Assembly (NCBI RefSeq): GCF_016086655.4
Contig: NC_052138.2
Span: 4,464,001 to 4,528,000 of the forward strand
Reading direction: 5' to 3'
From: Lepeophtheirus salmonis
Taxonomy: Eukaryota > Arthropoda > Copepoda > Siphonostomatoida > Caligidae
DNA length: 64,000 bases
The position numbers and the translations under genes were made by a program. The notes below the pieces were generated by a model that worked only from the letters and a program-made list of their open reading frames with translations, did not search any database and was not told where the DNA came from. The number at the start of each line of letters is the position of its first letter. Positions within the stretch are counted from its first letter, which is position 1. Positions 1-11,597 of this stretch are shown here, one piece after another.

Positions 1-239
1 TGGGTTTTTAACAAACTAAAAAAAAAATTATCTGTAGATGACGTCACTGTACTTAGTTACTGTAATAAACAAATAACTTAACAAAAGCAATTAATGTGAT
101 GCTTTTTGCATAAATTTCTTAGCTGCAAGATGGTGCCACCATTCTTGGGTATGTAACCAAACTATTATTATGTAAAGAGCAACACAGCTGAATGGGCAAC
201 GCACTCGGGAATAATAATTCTCTTAATCACAATATGCAT

Positions 240-395
240 AGGCTCGTTTCACGGTCACTCCTAGAAAAGGAAATACAGATGATGTCGTTGGGCTTCAAAG
301 ACAATTTTTAGGTTAGATGGAGTAATTGACTTATAACCTTAGAACGTTTACTTATACTTAATCAGTGGAACTCCATCTGACCAATTAAAGAAACA
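240..395 (+). repeat. Short MITE-like repeat, copy A (three copies in window)
   Basis: It contains the inverted pair GGTTAGATGGAGT (about 313) and AACTCCATCTGACC (about 370), about 45 bases apart, preceded by a conserved stretch with CCTAGAAAAGGAAAT. The same order is seen at 27538-27695 and 56928-57070. It has no coding capacity. Its superfamily is not assignable. Confidence 0.65.
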
Positions 396-1479
396 TAAAA
401 AATCCCAAGGGATGTAATTATTTAGTCTTTTTTCGCATGCCAGTTTTGTTATTTTTGTTGGTAGTGTTTTTTCCCTTAAGCGTTTATCATTATTCTTCCA
501 TTCTTGAGAAAAGAACATCTAAGCATCAAATGTAATCCATTTGAACCATGCTATATGCCAAAAATGCCCCAAATATAGTTGTTCAATCTAGTTGTAAAGA
601 AATTATTTTACATTAGAAATAAATGTTGGGCTTGAAGAATCAGTCCACGGTCTTTTTTGGGCTTGGGTATAGACCGGATCCAACTATATCTTTGAGTAGC
701 TTTCCTCCCTGTAATATCTTTTTAGGATACTGAGTGGGATTTGTGTTTATTCCTTTCATCTTATAGCTGCTCAATTGTTCACCTCTCAAACATTATTAAA
801 ATTGTCAGGATTACGATGATGATTGTATGTTTCTTTTATTTTTATATATGGGTAGATCATATTTTGTACAACTCTACTAGTAAATTGTATGTGTATTTAT
901 TGACTGACTAATATCATTCAGTGGAAATTAATAGCCATTTGTGGGGGAAATGATTTTCTCTGAAGGTTTGCACACTCCCGAGTCCCCATTCAGGTTATTT
1001 ATTGTAACATTCTGAACTTGAGTACCCTTGAGTGGTTTCAGATTCCCTTTCACTTCTGAACTCTTTATTTCTTTTAACTCTTCCTTTTTTTGGGATGGAA
1101 GCAGTAGAAGAAAACGAATGTGGAATATTTCTACATAGTATTTGGAATGAAAAGAGGAGTAGGAAAAATAATAACTAAAACAACATTAAGGGCATCATAC
1201 TTTCACAAAAAGAAAGTCTATTGAAACTTTGAAATACGTCAAACTGACGTCATGAATAGAGGGCTTTCTGGATCCTTCTTCTTCTTTTTGAGCTGGTGTT
1301 CTTTATTCAATGACGTAAATATTTGTATTTATAAAGATATACATTAAATCTACATGAACAAAGGCATCCCTCTCTTCCAATAACAAATGTTTGTTTTTGT
1401 TCACAATAGTAGCCCGTCAACAAAAAAACGAGCAAGAAGTATTTTCTCTAAATTACGTCTAAACTACATTTGCAGGGTG
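396..1479. other. No gene seen
   Basis: AT-rich sequence without a convincing open frame, exon or repeat end on either strand. A TGACGTCA palindrome sits at 1245-1252 and another at 39-46 upstream. Confidence 0.6.
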
Positions 1480-1996
1480 ATTGATTTCTGAAATTAAAAA
1501 TATACATCCAAAAAATAATATTTTATAATTTTTTTTTCAAAAATTCGGAACTAATTCATAATTTTTTTTTTTTGCAAAACAAGTCTAAAAATCGATTGCT
1601 TCTCGAAGAAAATTGAACTTTTTAGACAAAAAACCCCAAAATTCAATTTCCAATATTGAATTTTTTGAAAAAAAATGGAAATTTTACAGCTATTGACAGA
1701 AAATAAAATTTTTTAGGAAAAATATTCCTTTAATTAAATTTATTTGGTAAACTTTCAAATTTTTCGGGAAATAATTTAAAAAGCCAAAGCTATTCACAAA
1801 AAATTAAATTTTTTGGAAAAAAATTTCAATTATGAAATTTTTGGGAAAAAATTACAAATATTACAATTACAAATTCTTCCTCTGCTGTATAATTTGCCCA
1901 AACGACGAAAAAAAAGCTATCAAAACGCAAAAATTCCTTAATTTGGGGGTAGGGGTACAGCCCCTCAAGCCCACTCCCTGTGAGCACTCCTGATTT
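1480..1996 (+). repeat. AT-rich element of the CAGGGGCGTCC family
   Basis: The core iterates a motif of the type CTATTCACAAAAAATTAAAT plus a TTTTTGGAAAAAA run. It ends in a GC-rich tail (GGGGTACAGCCCCTCAAG, then CCTGTGAGCACTCCTG). This tail is the diverged right end of a family whose ends elsewhere read CAGGGGCGTCCGCAGG and its complement. The left boundary is approximate. The CAGGGG-type ends suggest a non-autonomous hAT element; that is inference. Confidence 0.6.
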
Positions 1997-3499
1997 GCAG
2001 ACTTATTCTCATAATTATAGTCCATTTCTATCAACAAGGATTATTCTAATTAACCCTTTGGGTCACATTTGCCCTTAAACAAGCCAAAATTGATGTTTAC
2101 CATTATTTTTTTTTTTGTATCAGGGCCAATTTATGTCTCTTAAACCAAATAAAGGCTCAAAAAAATTGCTAAACTCATTAGCTATCTTAACAGATCCTAG
2201 TCAATTGAATAAAAACCCATAATTGACTCAAATATGTCTATGAAATATTGGTACTTAATATACAGTAAAAAAATAAATTGGGATTTTTCACCCTTCTTGA
2301 TTTGTATTCAAGATTATTTTTTTATGGAAACTTCCCAGAACATATAAAATGGAGTTTGATTCCCTTTCTATATTTGATGGACTAAAGCTTTAAAGTTTAA
2401 ACCAAGTAACAAAACCAGGACCCAATAGCACAAGAATGTCACTCTATATGTTGGTTGTATTTTTTAGCTCCACCTTCTTTTTTTATAACCTATTACATTT
2501 TATTACAATTAATAAATAAATAAAATACCTGAAGGAATTGAATTATAACAATATAAATAAACGTTTTAGTTTAAAATTAAACCTCAAGAGATAGACCAAA
2601 TTCTTCCGTTCTTTTTGTTATGTATTAATTTCAAAAATTCTATATATTTTACAATATTGGAAGCAGAAATAAAAATGAAAAGAATTAACAAATATATCGA
2701 AAAAATAGACACAAATACTACGAAAAATTTAAAAGATATAATAAAATTTTTCCAAAGAAACGTATCTTGTTGTGGCATCTATTAAAATGCCTTTAAAATG
2801 TTCTACTCGAATCGGCTTTCTTAAAGTGATTTTTTTTTTTTTTTGCAATATTTGCCTTGGAATTTAAAAGTACATTGTACAGTCCCTTGGTTTTTGGAGG
2901 CAAATTCCTTTTCACAGATAATTTAAAAGAATAATGACGGATTTATTTATGTGACCATTCATATTTAGAGATACAAATAGTCCATGTATTTCCAGCAGAT
3001 GGGGGTACTCAGCGAAGGGTTGGATGACCGGATCACCCATTTCCCCACTGTCTTTACACGGTTCATAAAAGGAAATACATCCTGCCTAAATCTGTAACTG
3101 AGAAGTAAATTTACGACCATCCAAGATTCCATATGTTGATCTTAGTATTCGTTTGATCCAGATTTGTGGGAGTTTAAACACAATAATAAGCTATTTATTC
3201 TATACTTATGATACCTTGTCGTATATAAATATATATTTTGTATATATTGACCATTTTCACATTTCTATGAAGAAAGTTTCAGCTATCATATAGAAATACA
3301 ATTCTATAGCTATGCTTTTAATAAAATATTAATTAGCTATATTATAATAGAGTAACGAATAAAATATTATGTAAGATTTTAATATTATGAAATATATATA
3401 TTTATGTTATTCATTTATAAAATTGTGGATAAATTATATGAAAATGGTGATAATCTGGGAGTACATAAGAGATCAATCCCAGTTGGTATGATTAACTTA
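1997..3499. other. No gene seen
   Basis: AT-rich, with homopolymer runs and TATATA tracts. Short open frames on the - strand (2584-2778, 3415-3612) have low complexity or overlap a repeat. Neither resembles a known protein. Confidence 0.6.
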
Positions 3500-3598
3500 T
3501 TTGGCAAACTACCCGATGATTTCTGACCTTTTCCCTGAGGTTTTTTATGGATGAAAGGTTGCGTGATACAATCAAGGTAACGACGTGATGACGGAAAT
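3500..3598 (+). repeat. Tail of fold-back family (GGAAAGGTTGCGTGATAC)
   Basis: Contains a version of GAAAGGTTGCGTGATACAAT followed by AACGACGTG. The same block recurs at 10655-10700, 38118-38165, 39788-39830 and 59560-59622. In at least two of those it follows the arm of the fold-back element described at 39127. Confidence 0.6.
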
Positions 3599-3634
3599 AA
3601 ACAAAATCTCACTCTTTATATAGCAAGGACATAT

Positions 3635-3770
3635 ACGCAGAAATTAAGTACTCTGATATCAATCAAATAATTCTACTCCAAGTCCCACAGGCACTTACTC
3701 CTATAATTCCTCAACAAATCCTCAGCGTTACTCTTTGTCATACATAAGCACTCACACGTATGATCACTAT
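3635..3770 (+). repeat. Common short repeat R1, fragment
   Basis: Matches the R1 order: CTCTGATATCAATC, ATTCTACTCCAAGTCC, then CCTCAACAAATCCTCAG and GTTACTCTTTGTC. Better copies are at 25360-25620, 28490-28830 (reverse), 19440-19800 (reverse) and 48650-49460. Confidence 0.6.
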
Positions 3771-3849
3771 TAACAACGTGATTTCCTACGTGTAAATGTC
3801 ATCCATTTGATATGATTGAAAGTTACTGAATTCAAATAGGTAAATGTTC

Positions 3850-4195
3850 TTCGTTAATGGTTCCTTTATCTAATCGTACGTTGCCGCTTATTTTCAGTCT
3901 CAAATACTAATAGACATCAATATTTAGAATTTAGTTCAAAATTGCGATTTTTGATATTGAGATAAATTGTCGTTATACTTAATGTATAAAAAAATTAAAT
4001 AGGCTATAAAATATATATATTTTTTAAGAATATATTCAACATTTATATGAAAAAAAGGGGTCGCCTTAATACGTGGGTCTGGAATATTATAACTTTTAGG
4101 CCCTTACTATTCATGTAATTAATTGGAAAAATAAGACCTTTCCTCCCTTCTTCTGCAGCCCCTAAATATGTTTAATTAGAGGCTGCACCAAAAAA
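3850..4195 (+). repeat. Dispersed repeat paired with 12285-12640
   Basis: Includes TTCAGTCTCAAATACTAATAG, a block around GATATTGAGATAAATTGTC, then CTTTCCTCCCTTCTTCTGCAG and AGAGGCTGCACCAAAAA. The same blocks in reverse complement and reverse order appear at 12285-12640, so these are two copies in opposite orientation about 8 kb apart. No protein is coded. Confidence 0.6.
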
Positions 4196-4199
4196 AAAA

Positions 4200-4889
4200 A
4201 ATACGTAGCTGAAGTTATAATTAAATACCTTTAGTAAGAAGATTAATTGTTTTCTAGAATTATAAATAATAAAATATAATTGTGATGGGAAGCTCAGGGG
4301 TCGAATGGGAAGGGGCCGTCATTGTAGTTAACAGCTTAGTGTCTGATAATTAGAGTATGCACAGTAAAAACTCTAAAATAAGTGTCCTTTAAATATTTAC
4401 GGAACATTAAAAAATCACATAACCTACTCCTTTTATAATTCTCTAAAATAATTTTACAAGAAAAGTTTCCTGTACTTCTCCATCCTTTTGCAAATATTTG
4501 GTACATTAAATATAACTCAAATTTTGGTTTTACATTCCTAAAATAATTTAAAATTATTAAACGGAAGAACATTAAGAGAAAATTCATAGTAATATTACAG
4601 AAAAGTGTGTTTATATAATGACCTTTATCTTGATCAGAATTTTATTAATATTGTAAGAAGATGCGATTTCCTAATTTTATCAGTACATTACAAATAATTC
4701 CTTTGGGGGATCTGATTAAAATCCAAATGCAGAAATACAAATAAATGCTCCGTGTTGACTTTTGATAACTTTATTTATTCAATTCTTAAGGTGATGTCAA
4801 TTAAATTAATACATATTGCACTAAAAAGAATTTGGTCACTCATTTAATTTTATGAAAATGCAAATAATTGAAAATTATATTAGATTAAG
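4200..4889. other. No gene seen
   Basis: AT-rich. The 83-codon frame on the - strand (4336-4587) is Phe/Leu/Lys-rich, has no recognisable domain and is judged random. Confidence 0.55.
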
Positions 4890-5375
4890 TAAAAAGTTCT
4901 GAGCGTTTTTCGGTAGATGTCATTGCTGAGCTACATCGCACGATTTATACGTTGCATAAAAAAAGCTTAAAGTATGCTTACAAGTTTAAGAAAAGTTGAT
5001 TTACCTTTTTGTGATTGGTGAAGCCAGTATTGTCTTACCGTGTTTCAAAATGGAAGTAAAAAAAGAGAAAATTCGATACGTTCTTCAATATTGCTACGGT
5101 AAGCCGGAGCAGGCCAAAATCATTTGTACTGAATGCAACAGCAAAGCAGTGATTCCAAAGATTACGTTCTGGTAATATGGACGTCGAAAATGTCGATAAA
5201 ATAATGGAAATCGTAAAGTTGGACCGACATATGAGCACTTATTCAATTGAGCTGGAATTGAAAATTAACCAAAAAACTGTTTAGAACCATCTAAATCATA
5301 ATTACGTTAATTTTATTGTCAAAATAAAGCCAAAAATAAAGCCAAAAAAAAACCTTCAGAACTTTTTACTTTACC
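4890..5375 (+). mobile_element. Deletion-derivative mariner (SETMAR-like) element
   Basis: Inverted ends are visible: AAAAAGTTCTGAGCGTTTTTC at the left and CTTCAGAACTTTTTACTTTA at the right. Between them are pieces of the transposase N-terminal helix-turn-helix. EKIRYVLQYCYGK starts near 5065, and a second frame contains ENVDKIMEIVKLDRHMSTYS, the linker typical of SETMAR-type mariners. Stops and frameshifts break the frame, and the DDE catalytic region is absent. A second copy in reverse orientation lies at 43775-44303 and a related fragment at 51839-52110. Confidence 0.75.
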
Positions 5376-5445
5376 GATTATTTACCTTTACATTGAATTG
5401 GTAATATTTTTTTCCCTCTGTTTTTTTTTGTTTGTTAGTCACCAG

Positions 5446-5791
5446 TGGTGCTGTGCCGGTCCTTATTTATTCTGTCCAGTCCAGTCCATAATGGGGACCG
5501 GTAATATCGGTCCTAAGGACTGTCTATCATTGGGGCCGGTCCTTAAATGTCGTTCCTTGGAATTTTTCATAAAAATATCGATGGAGTATTAAGCGGAATA
5601 AGATATATGAAATGTCTATTAAGATACTTGTTCATTTCTTGTAAAAATATTATTCATTATAAGACGAACATATTGTATTGTTCCTTAGCTATGCCTTTTA
5701 TTCTATTATGTAACGGAATAATTAAAAAAGAAGGAAGAGGACTGGACTGGACCACGGTCTTCGGTCCTAATTTAGGACCGACACAACACTA
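5446..5791 (+). mobile_element. hAT-type MITE with 8-base target duplication
   Basis: 346 bases bounded by inverted ends TGGTGCTGTGCCGGTCC and GGACCGACACAACACTA. Flanks are GTCACCAG (5438-5445) and GTCATCAG (5792-5799), an 8-base target duplication with one mismatch, as expected for hAT (P elements also duplicate 8). The interior is AT-rich and non-coding. The open frames at 5398-5792 lie in it and are chance. The copy at 18841-19232 has the same structure and its own 8-base duplication. Confidence 0.8.
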
Positions 5792-6049
5792 GTCATCAGG
5801 GTTATGGAAAAAATTATAGATCAATATTCAACAAACTTGGTACGAAAATTATGAATGGTCACAGCAAGAAGCCATTAAATTTTGAGCAGTCAAAGTAGTA
5901 CAAAGCTTAAAAAATTCATATTCAACTCTAACTTTGAATTAAATTGAGATACGCATAACTCAATTGTATTTTACGTGGAGGTTTGGCTCTCTACCGAGTG
6001 CTCATTCTTCGTTTACTTTGTCATATAATTTATTCAATTATGTAACAAG

Positions 6050-6190
6050 ATGGATAAATAAAAAAATACCCTTCCATGACGTCACAGTGCATTTATTTTT
6101 CCTTCTTCATTGACCGTCAGGTGGAACTGGACTGAATGAGAATGGACTAGATGGGACTTGACTAGACTGCAGTCCTCACTCCTAAATTCC
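6050..6190. repeat. Possible diverged fragment of the GGTCC-type hAT MITE
   Basis: Carries CCATGACGTCACAG (TGACGTCA at 6077-6084) followed by repeats of the GGACTGGACT type and CTGCAGTCCTCACTCCTAA. This resembles the right end of the MITE at 5446-5791 and its relative at 58440-58719. No ends or target duplication were found. Confidence 0.35.
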
Positions 6191-6599
6191 ATTGCAACAA
6201 AGAATGAACAATCATTAGCAAAATAAAAAGGTAAGGTACGAATGGTTTTTCCTTTTCTAATCATTGAATTGAACTCAACCCCAAAAAACACAAGTTACAT
6301 CCATTCCATAAAACATTGTCGATATTATAAACTATATAGAAGGTTTACATACTTTTGATAATTTTTTACATCAAATATTAAGGAAGAATGATTAGTACCA
6401 TATTGTTAAGTTGTTAAGAGGAAATGTGTTTGGCAAATGTGCAATGATAACTTAACAAATGTATACAGATCCTTCATCCATAATATTCATATATAATTCA
6501 GTTGCCAATTGGGACAATAACCATTTGATTATTTTTGTTGATTATTAATTGATAATTAAATCATGAATCAACCATCGATTTTTAAGTCCCAAATGGCTA

Positions 6600-7060
6600 G
6601 CAGACGCGTGCACAATATATATATATTTTTTTTGTGATAAGTAGTTTATCTTTTGTTTGTTTTTAAATTCAAAAATTTTGATTTTTTGGAAAAAATATCA
6701 AAAATTCGTAGCTATTCTCAAAAATTATATTTATGGGAAAAAAAGTTAAAGATTTACGGAACCGCACAAAAAAAATTTTTTTTTTTAAATTTAAAAAAAA
6801 AATTCAAAAATCCACAGCTGTCCACGAAAAATTAACTTTTTGGAAAAAAAAAAATCAAAAATCCATAGTTGTAGACAAAAATTAAATTTTTTGGCAAAAA
6901 AATTTAAATATAATATTTATTGGAAAAACAAAATTGCAAAAACTAAATTAAATTTTTGGGAAAAAAGCAATTATAAAATTTCCTAGTAAAAAATACAATT
7001 TCTTGATTGGGGGGGGGGGCTAAGGCCCTCCAGCCACCCCTGTGGATACCCCTGGCTTGT
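6600..7060 (+). repeat. AT-rich element of the CAGGGGCGTCC family
   Basis: Starts near CAGACGCGTGCACAATATATAT and runs through five or more tandem variants of the CCACAGCTGTTCACAAAAA-type unit. It closes with a G-run, CCCTCCAGCCACCCCTGTGG and ATACCCCTGG. The small frame at 6653-6835 is low complexity and not a gene. Confidence 0.65.
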
Positions 7061-7319
7061 GTTTGTATATGAGAGTTTAAATCTGCAGAATTGCAGCAGA
7101 CCATATTATATACATTAACTTATTCTTTGTAATCACCTTTGGTGGTGCTCACTATGTTCAATGAAGGGCTTCAGATTAAGACACAATCTGGTCAAAAAGT
7201 TTTTTTAGAAGCTCATCCTTTGCCTCTGGAATGAATACAAACTATTGTAGGATTGAATTTGACCTATATCTTCAGATAAATCTACAATTTAGACACTCAA
7301 AACTGCAATAGCATTTGAT
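7061..7319. other. No gene seen
   Basis: Unique-looking AT-rich sequence without open frames of note. Confidence 0.5.
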
Positions 7320-7445
7320 TACGATTTCCCCCCGTCATTTTAAATTAAAAGGTTTTATGACGCAACCAAACAACAGCTGAAACTAAAATGAACAAGTTTT
7401 GTTTATATTCCAAGTCTCTAAGCATAAAAATGGGGATGAACAAGG
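7320..7445 (+). repeat. Dispersed repeat paired with 13325-13440
   Basis: Both places share TTTCCCC...ATTTTAAATTA, AACCAAACAACAGCTGAAAC and AACAAGTTTTGTTT in the same order. The second copy runs directly into an R1 copy at 13530, so this may be an upstream part of the R1 family. Confidence 0.5.
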
Positions 7446-7664
7446 GTGTTAATTTGGGAATGATTTCATGCTTATGAACTTAAGGGAATGAGTGGACACT
7501 CAGTAGATGAAGAACATATTTTTTCCTTCTTTTTTATGATTGGCTTAAAATTGTCAGCTGAAATCAATTAGCTCGATTTGAGTGGTTTTGAAGGCATTGT
7601 GGGCTTAATTTAATTATTTGTCATAATTAGCAAATACTTATTAATTGCAATTTAAATTTTCATA

Positions 7665-8093
7665 ATGGTAACTTGTAGTGCAGTGTATTGTAATAATATA
7701 TCAACTTTGAGTAAACAGTATCCAGGCTTATCGTCCATGAAAATCTAAGATTTTCCAAAGGACAGCAATTGAAAGAAGTTGTGGATCAAGGCCATCGAAT
7801 GTGCGAATTGGACTGCCGCCAAAGGCTAAAGAGTTTGGCAAGTAATATAATAATAAAAAATTTACTATGTGAGGTATGTCAAAATTAAATTAATGGTTGA
7901 TTTATAAGGATGTCAATGTGCTTCATATTCTAATTATTCATACTTAAATTATTCGTTTTAGGGTCATTTTGAAGAAATAATGTTATTGGAGAAGTCTCCA
8001 AAAGGACAAAAGTGGCGTTCAGTGCATCATGCAATTCCAACTTTATTCGAACATTTTAGCGTTAAAAAAAAACGAAAGCTCCTGTTTCAGTGA
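7665..8093 (+). pseudogene. THAP zinc-finger domain gene fragment with one intron
   Basis: The first exon opens MVTCSAVYCNN, the start of a THAP domain (C-x4-C). It continues through FPKDSN, KKLWIKAIECANW and a lysine-rich stretch. The second C2CH half, L-L-C-E-G-H-F-E-E, is made by joining exon 1 to exon 2 across a GT-AG intron at 7874-7961 (GTATGT...TTTTAG, 88 bases). Exon 2 goes on through KWRSVHHAIPTLF, the usual end of THAP domains, and stops at 8091. Exon 1 has in-frame stops near 7746, 7770 and 7825 plus a frame change, so it is not translated as it stands. THAP domains bind DNA and occur in host regulators and P-element transposases. Which one this was cannot be told. No inverted ends were found around it. 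Confidence 0.75.
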
Positions 8094-8353
8094 AACAAAA
8101 GAAGTGAAACACATGTCTTCATTATTGGCCGTATTTTAACAATATTATTTAAATTTATAGTGTAAAATTCACTTAGTTATTAAATATTTAATAAGTAAAT
8201 TCGTTTCTTTTTGAACTTTATATTTATTTTAAAATAATTAAATTTTTAAATAGAGATAATAAAACAAAATATTAAAAACTATTTAATAAAAAATAACCAT
8301 TTTAAATCATGAGAAGATAACAACTATATATCAGTCGGTGTAATACCTTAGAT

Positions 8354-8563
8354 CAGTGGTCAGGGAATAGGGGTAAATTACCCAAATGTAGTAATATAGA
8401 TTTTTTTTGGTGTAATAGGAGTGGATGTTATTTCCATGTCATAAAGAAGTACTCTTACTTCCTAGGGTTAAATTAAATAAACATCATGCAACTAGTCTTG
8501 GGGTATATTAATTTTATCCCAAGTCATTATGGAGTAATGCTAAAAAAAGTTACACGACCCCTG
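8354..8563 (+). mobile_element. Small hAT-like element, diverged
   Basis: Left end CAGTGGTCAGGGAA and right end GTTACACGACCCCTG (complement CAGGGGTCGTGTAAC) resemble hAT termini. The flanks CCTTAGAT (8346-8353) and CTGTAGAT (8564-8571) match at 6 of 8 positions. 210 bases, non-coding. Confidence 0.5.
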
Positions 8564-8758
8564 CTGTAGATGAAGACCTAATTATTTCCTTTATAATTTT
8601 GTATGTCTACTCATTCCCTTCAGTCCTTTTGTCGATGCTATTTCAGGCCAACTTTTCTAACAACCTCATATCTTGACCTATCTAAGATAATATTGAAAGT
8701 CAAAGGTCACAAAAAAAAATCAACTCTTTCAACTTTTATATTAGAGTGTGTACTAGGG

Positions 8759-9285
8759 CAGGGATTCTCAACCTTTTTTTAATGGTCCATCACATGTAAA
8801 ATATTTATATAACCCAAGTACCCCTTACCAGCACAAACGATTTTTAGCTTCAGTGACAGAGCGTCCGCAGAATTATATATATATATATAATTTTTTTGGA
8901 AAAACATTTCTAAAATCCATAGTTGTTCTCAAAAAATATCGAACACCAATATCTATTCTCAAAAAATTAAGTTATTTGGAAAGAGAAAAAAAATCACAGA
9001 TATTCAGATTGACATGAAATTTTTGGAAAAAAAATTTGAAATATTAAATGTTTTTGCTGAAAAATTTCCAAATCCATACCTGTTCATAGAAAATTTTATA
9101 AAAATTTAAAATATTAAATTTAAAAAAAAAATCAAATATTATATTTTCTTTAAATTTTTTTTTTTAATGTTTCTAATAAGAAATCTAAATTCCTCAGCTT
9201 GTGGACAGGGGGGCTACAGCAAAGTACCCCTGGAGTTCCTCTAAGTACCACAAGGGGCACGAGTATCCCCATTTGAGAACCCCTG
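8759..9285 (+). mobile_element. hAT element with perfect 8-base target duplication and nested repeat
   Basis: Left end CAGGGATTCTCAACC, right end ATTTGAGAACCCCTG, flanked on both sides by TACTAGGG (8751-8758 and 9286-9293), an exact 8-base duplication. At about 8860-9235 it is filled by a copy of the AT-rich CAGGGGCGTCC family (GAGCGTCCGCAG, TATATA, TTGGAAAAA units, GGGGGGCTACAGC), probably inserted later. No transposase. hAT assignment rests on the end sequence and duplication length. Confidence 0.85.
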
Positions 9286-9293
9286 TACTAGGG

Positions 9294-10439
9294 TATTCCA
9301 TTTTCAGGGTGATCTATAAATTTGATTTTCTGTTGTGTATTGATTAAAAATTTATGTTTAAAAAGTTTCAGTCTTCAAAAACCTTTTGTGTGATCTCTAT
9401 AGCCATTTGAAAATGACTTTTTTGAAAAGAAATTCTCTCTATAGAAAGGGATTCAGGGATTTCAATTTTATAGTTTAAATACTTCATTTCAAAAGTTTCA
9501 TAAAAAGGTTCCTTTCTTCAAGTGATATCGAAGAATCTGATTTTTGATTTTGCAGAAAAACAGATTGTAGCACAACAAACTACTTTAGATACTCAAATGA
9601 TCAAAAACATTGCATTGACTTCTAAACCGTATGAAAAAAGTATCACAGCTAAATTGTATTGCAAGTGGCTCAAGTTATATTAGTAATGTGGAGTGTCACA
9701 ATCAAATCTGCACATAGTTTGAAATCTGTTCATGAAATATGAGGAAAGATATAAAATTAATTTCGTAGAAAATGATTCAATATTTCTGAAGGGTATCAAA
9801 CTTCCATTCAAATATCATAACAAGTATTTTTAACAAATGTAATTTTCTTAATTTTTAGACGCCTTTGGTGCGGGCGAGCGTTAGGGTATTCGCTCAAGTA
9901 TTTTAATATAACGCCTGCATATTATTTGAAATCTATTATTATGAATGAAAAAAAAAAAGTTTTATAAACTTCAAATAACATACCAACATATTAAAGGCAT
10001 TAAACAAATAGTCTAAATGAGTCGTTTATCTTTTATTTCTGTCAAAAAATTGCAGAATCACAATTTGCGAAGAAAAGTGCACCAAACTGTTTTGAACTCA
10101 TTCTGCAAAAAAGTAACTAATATCATTTATTTTCATTGTAAAGAGTTAGACAAACTTTCTGCGATTTCTTTTTTCGTACTTGTAATACCAAAAAAGTAAT
10201 GAAGAATATCATCGAAACAAATAACCCTTAATAACTCGTATATTTGGGCAAATATTACAAACCTTAATTGCAACCTCTCATCCTAAAAGAAATAGATGAT
10301 AATTAATGACACCTTCATAAGAAACAATTATTATCCAACCAATCAATGTAAAAAATACAGATTATAGGTAAAGAAGAAGAAACTTCGACAGCAAACAACT
10401 AAATAGAGTTTACATATTTCTGATTGTGAGATCGGCGTT
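9294..10439. other. No gene seen
   Basis: AT-rich. The 60-codon frame at 10017-10199 has no signal, domain or splice support. Confidence 0.55.
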
Positions 10440-10700
10440 ACTTTGCTAACACAAAATTATACGGTGCATTTTGTTCACAGCTGTCGATTTTTTTGTTTCC
10501 TTTCTCAAAATCCGTGTTCTGAACGTTGATTGCTTGAAATATAGTTAGCTCCTTTTAGACTGCGAATAATCCTCAACAATCATTGAACTGTAGATTCATG
10601 GTTGGGAAGATTTGCATAGCTACCAACTGTTTAGGGGTATTTTTTCTTTTTCTTTTTGGAGGAAAGGTTGTGTGATACAATAAAAGTAACGACGTGTGAG
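10440..10700 (+). repeat. Fold-back family: one arm plus tail
   Basis: The segment GTGTTCTGAACGTTGATTG through ATTGAACTGTAGATTCATGG matches the right arm of the fold-back element at 39127-39430. It is followed by GGTTGGGAAGA, CTACCAACTG, and the tail GGAAAGGTTGTGTGATACAA with AACGACGTG. Confidence 0.6.
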
Positions 10701-10824
10701 GTAAAGCTGTCTAGAATGGCCATACGATGCAACTGATCCATTGACTAATCAAAATAAATAAAGTGTGCGTTCGTTATTGATAATATATTTTTCATTACTA
10801 GGATGAAGAATTATAGCAATACTA

Positions 10825-11593
10825 CAGGGTGGTTTTTTTAAAGTCTGAACCCTTTCAAAGATATAATTTATATATTAACAATAGAATTTCAACAAAATTG
10901 ATATTATAAATAGATGTGTGTCTGACATTTATGAATCATTAATGTGGCCCCCCTTAGTTGTAATGATAGCTTCCCAGGCGGCGGTGGGCACCAACTGCGA
11001 ATGTAGTCCATTGCCATGGCGTCCCAGTACCCAAAAGCTGTAGTCGACGGGGTTTGCCATCAGGACTGTATGGGGTGGGGCAAAAGTGTTCAAAAAGAGT
11101 TCAAAAGAGTTTTGCAGCGGAGGAGATGGGGTTCTTTCATTGCTGATGTTAAAGGGGCCTCTCCACCCTAACAAGGCTATTTTCACCCACTTTTTTTATG
11201 GATCCCTGGATAGTCTGGAGTAATATCCCGAGATATCTTGCATGGGCCCTCATGGACTTGAGGGGATTGGCCTGGGATTCTTTTCTTTAACTCCTCCGGG
11301 TCCAGTTTGGTCTTTTTGACAAAGCCCTTCTTCCTCTCCAATTTTTTGTACTTGCTGACGGTGTAGACTGTATTACTGGAGACGCCCAACTGCTTGGAGT
11401 GTGCGAATGGAAATTCGTCGATCATGTTCAAGAGTACTTTTCTCGTCTTGTACGTAACCTAGAGAGCTCAGCTTTGGTGTGTTTAGTAACTAACTATTTA
11501 TGCCTTAATATATAAAAATATGGATTAATTTCAATAACTCGACCTTGATTAATTATTGAACTAGTTAGTGTTCAGATTTCAATGTACCGCCTG
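10825..11593 (-). mobile_element. Tc1/mariner element with broken transposase
   Basis: Inverted ends start CAGGGTGGT (left, with TCTGAACCC further in) and ACCGCCTG (right, complement of CAGGCGGT, with ATCTGAAC). TA dinucleotides flank both (10823-10824, 11595-11596). On the - strand, 11183-11431 encodes the N-terminal helix-turn-helix region (HSKQLGVSSNTVYTV, basic linker). 10929-11186 encodes a C-terminal piece (NPVDYSFWV, ending GGHINDS). The catalytic core between them is mostly deleted, giving 769 bases against about 1.2-1.3 kb for an intact relative. A sister copy with better-preserved length lies at 53457-54963. Confidence 0.85.
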
Positions 11594-11597
11594 GTAT

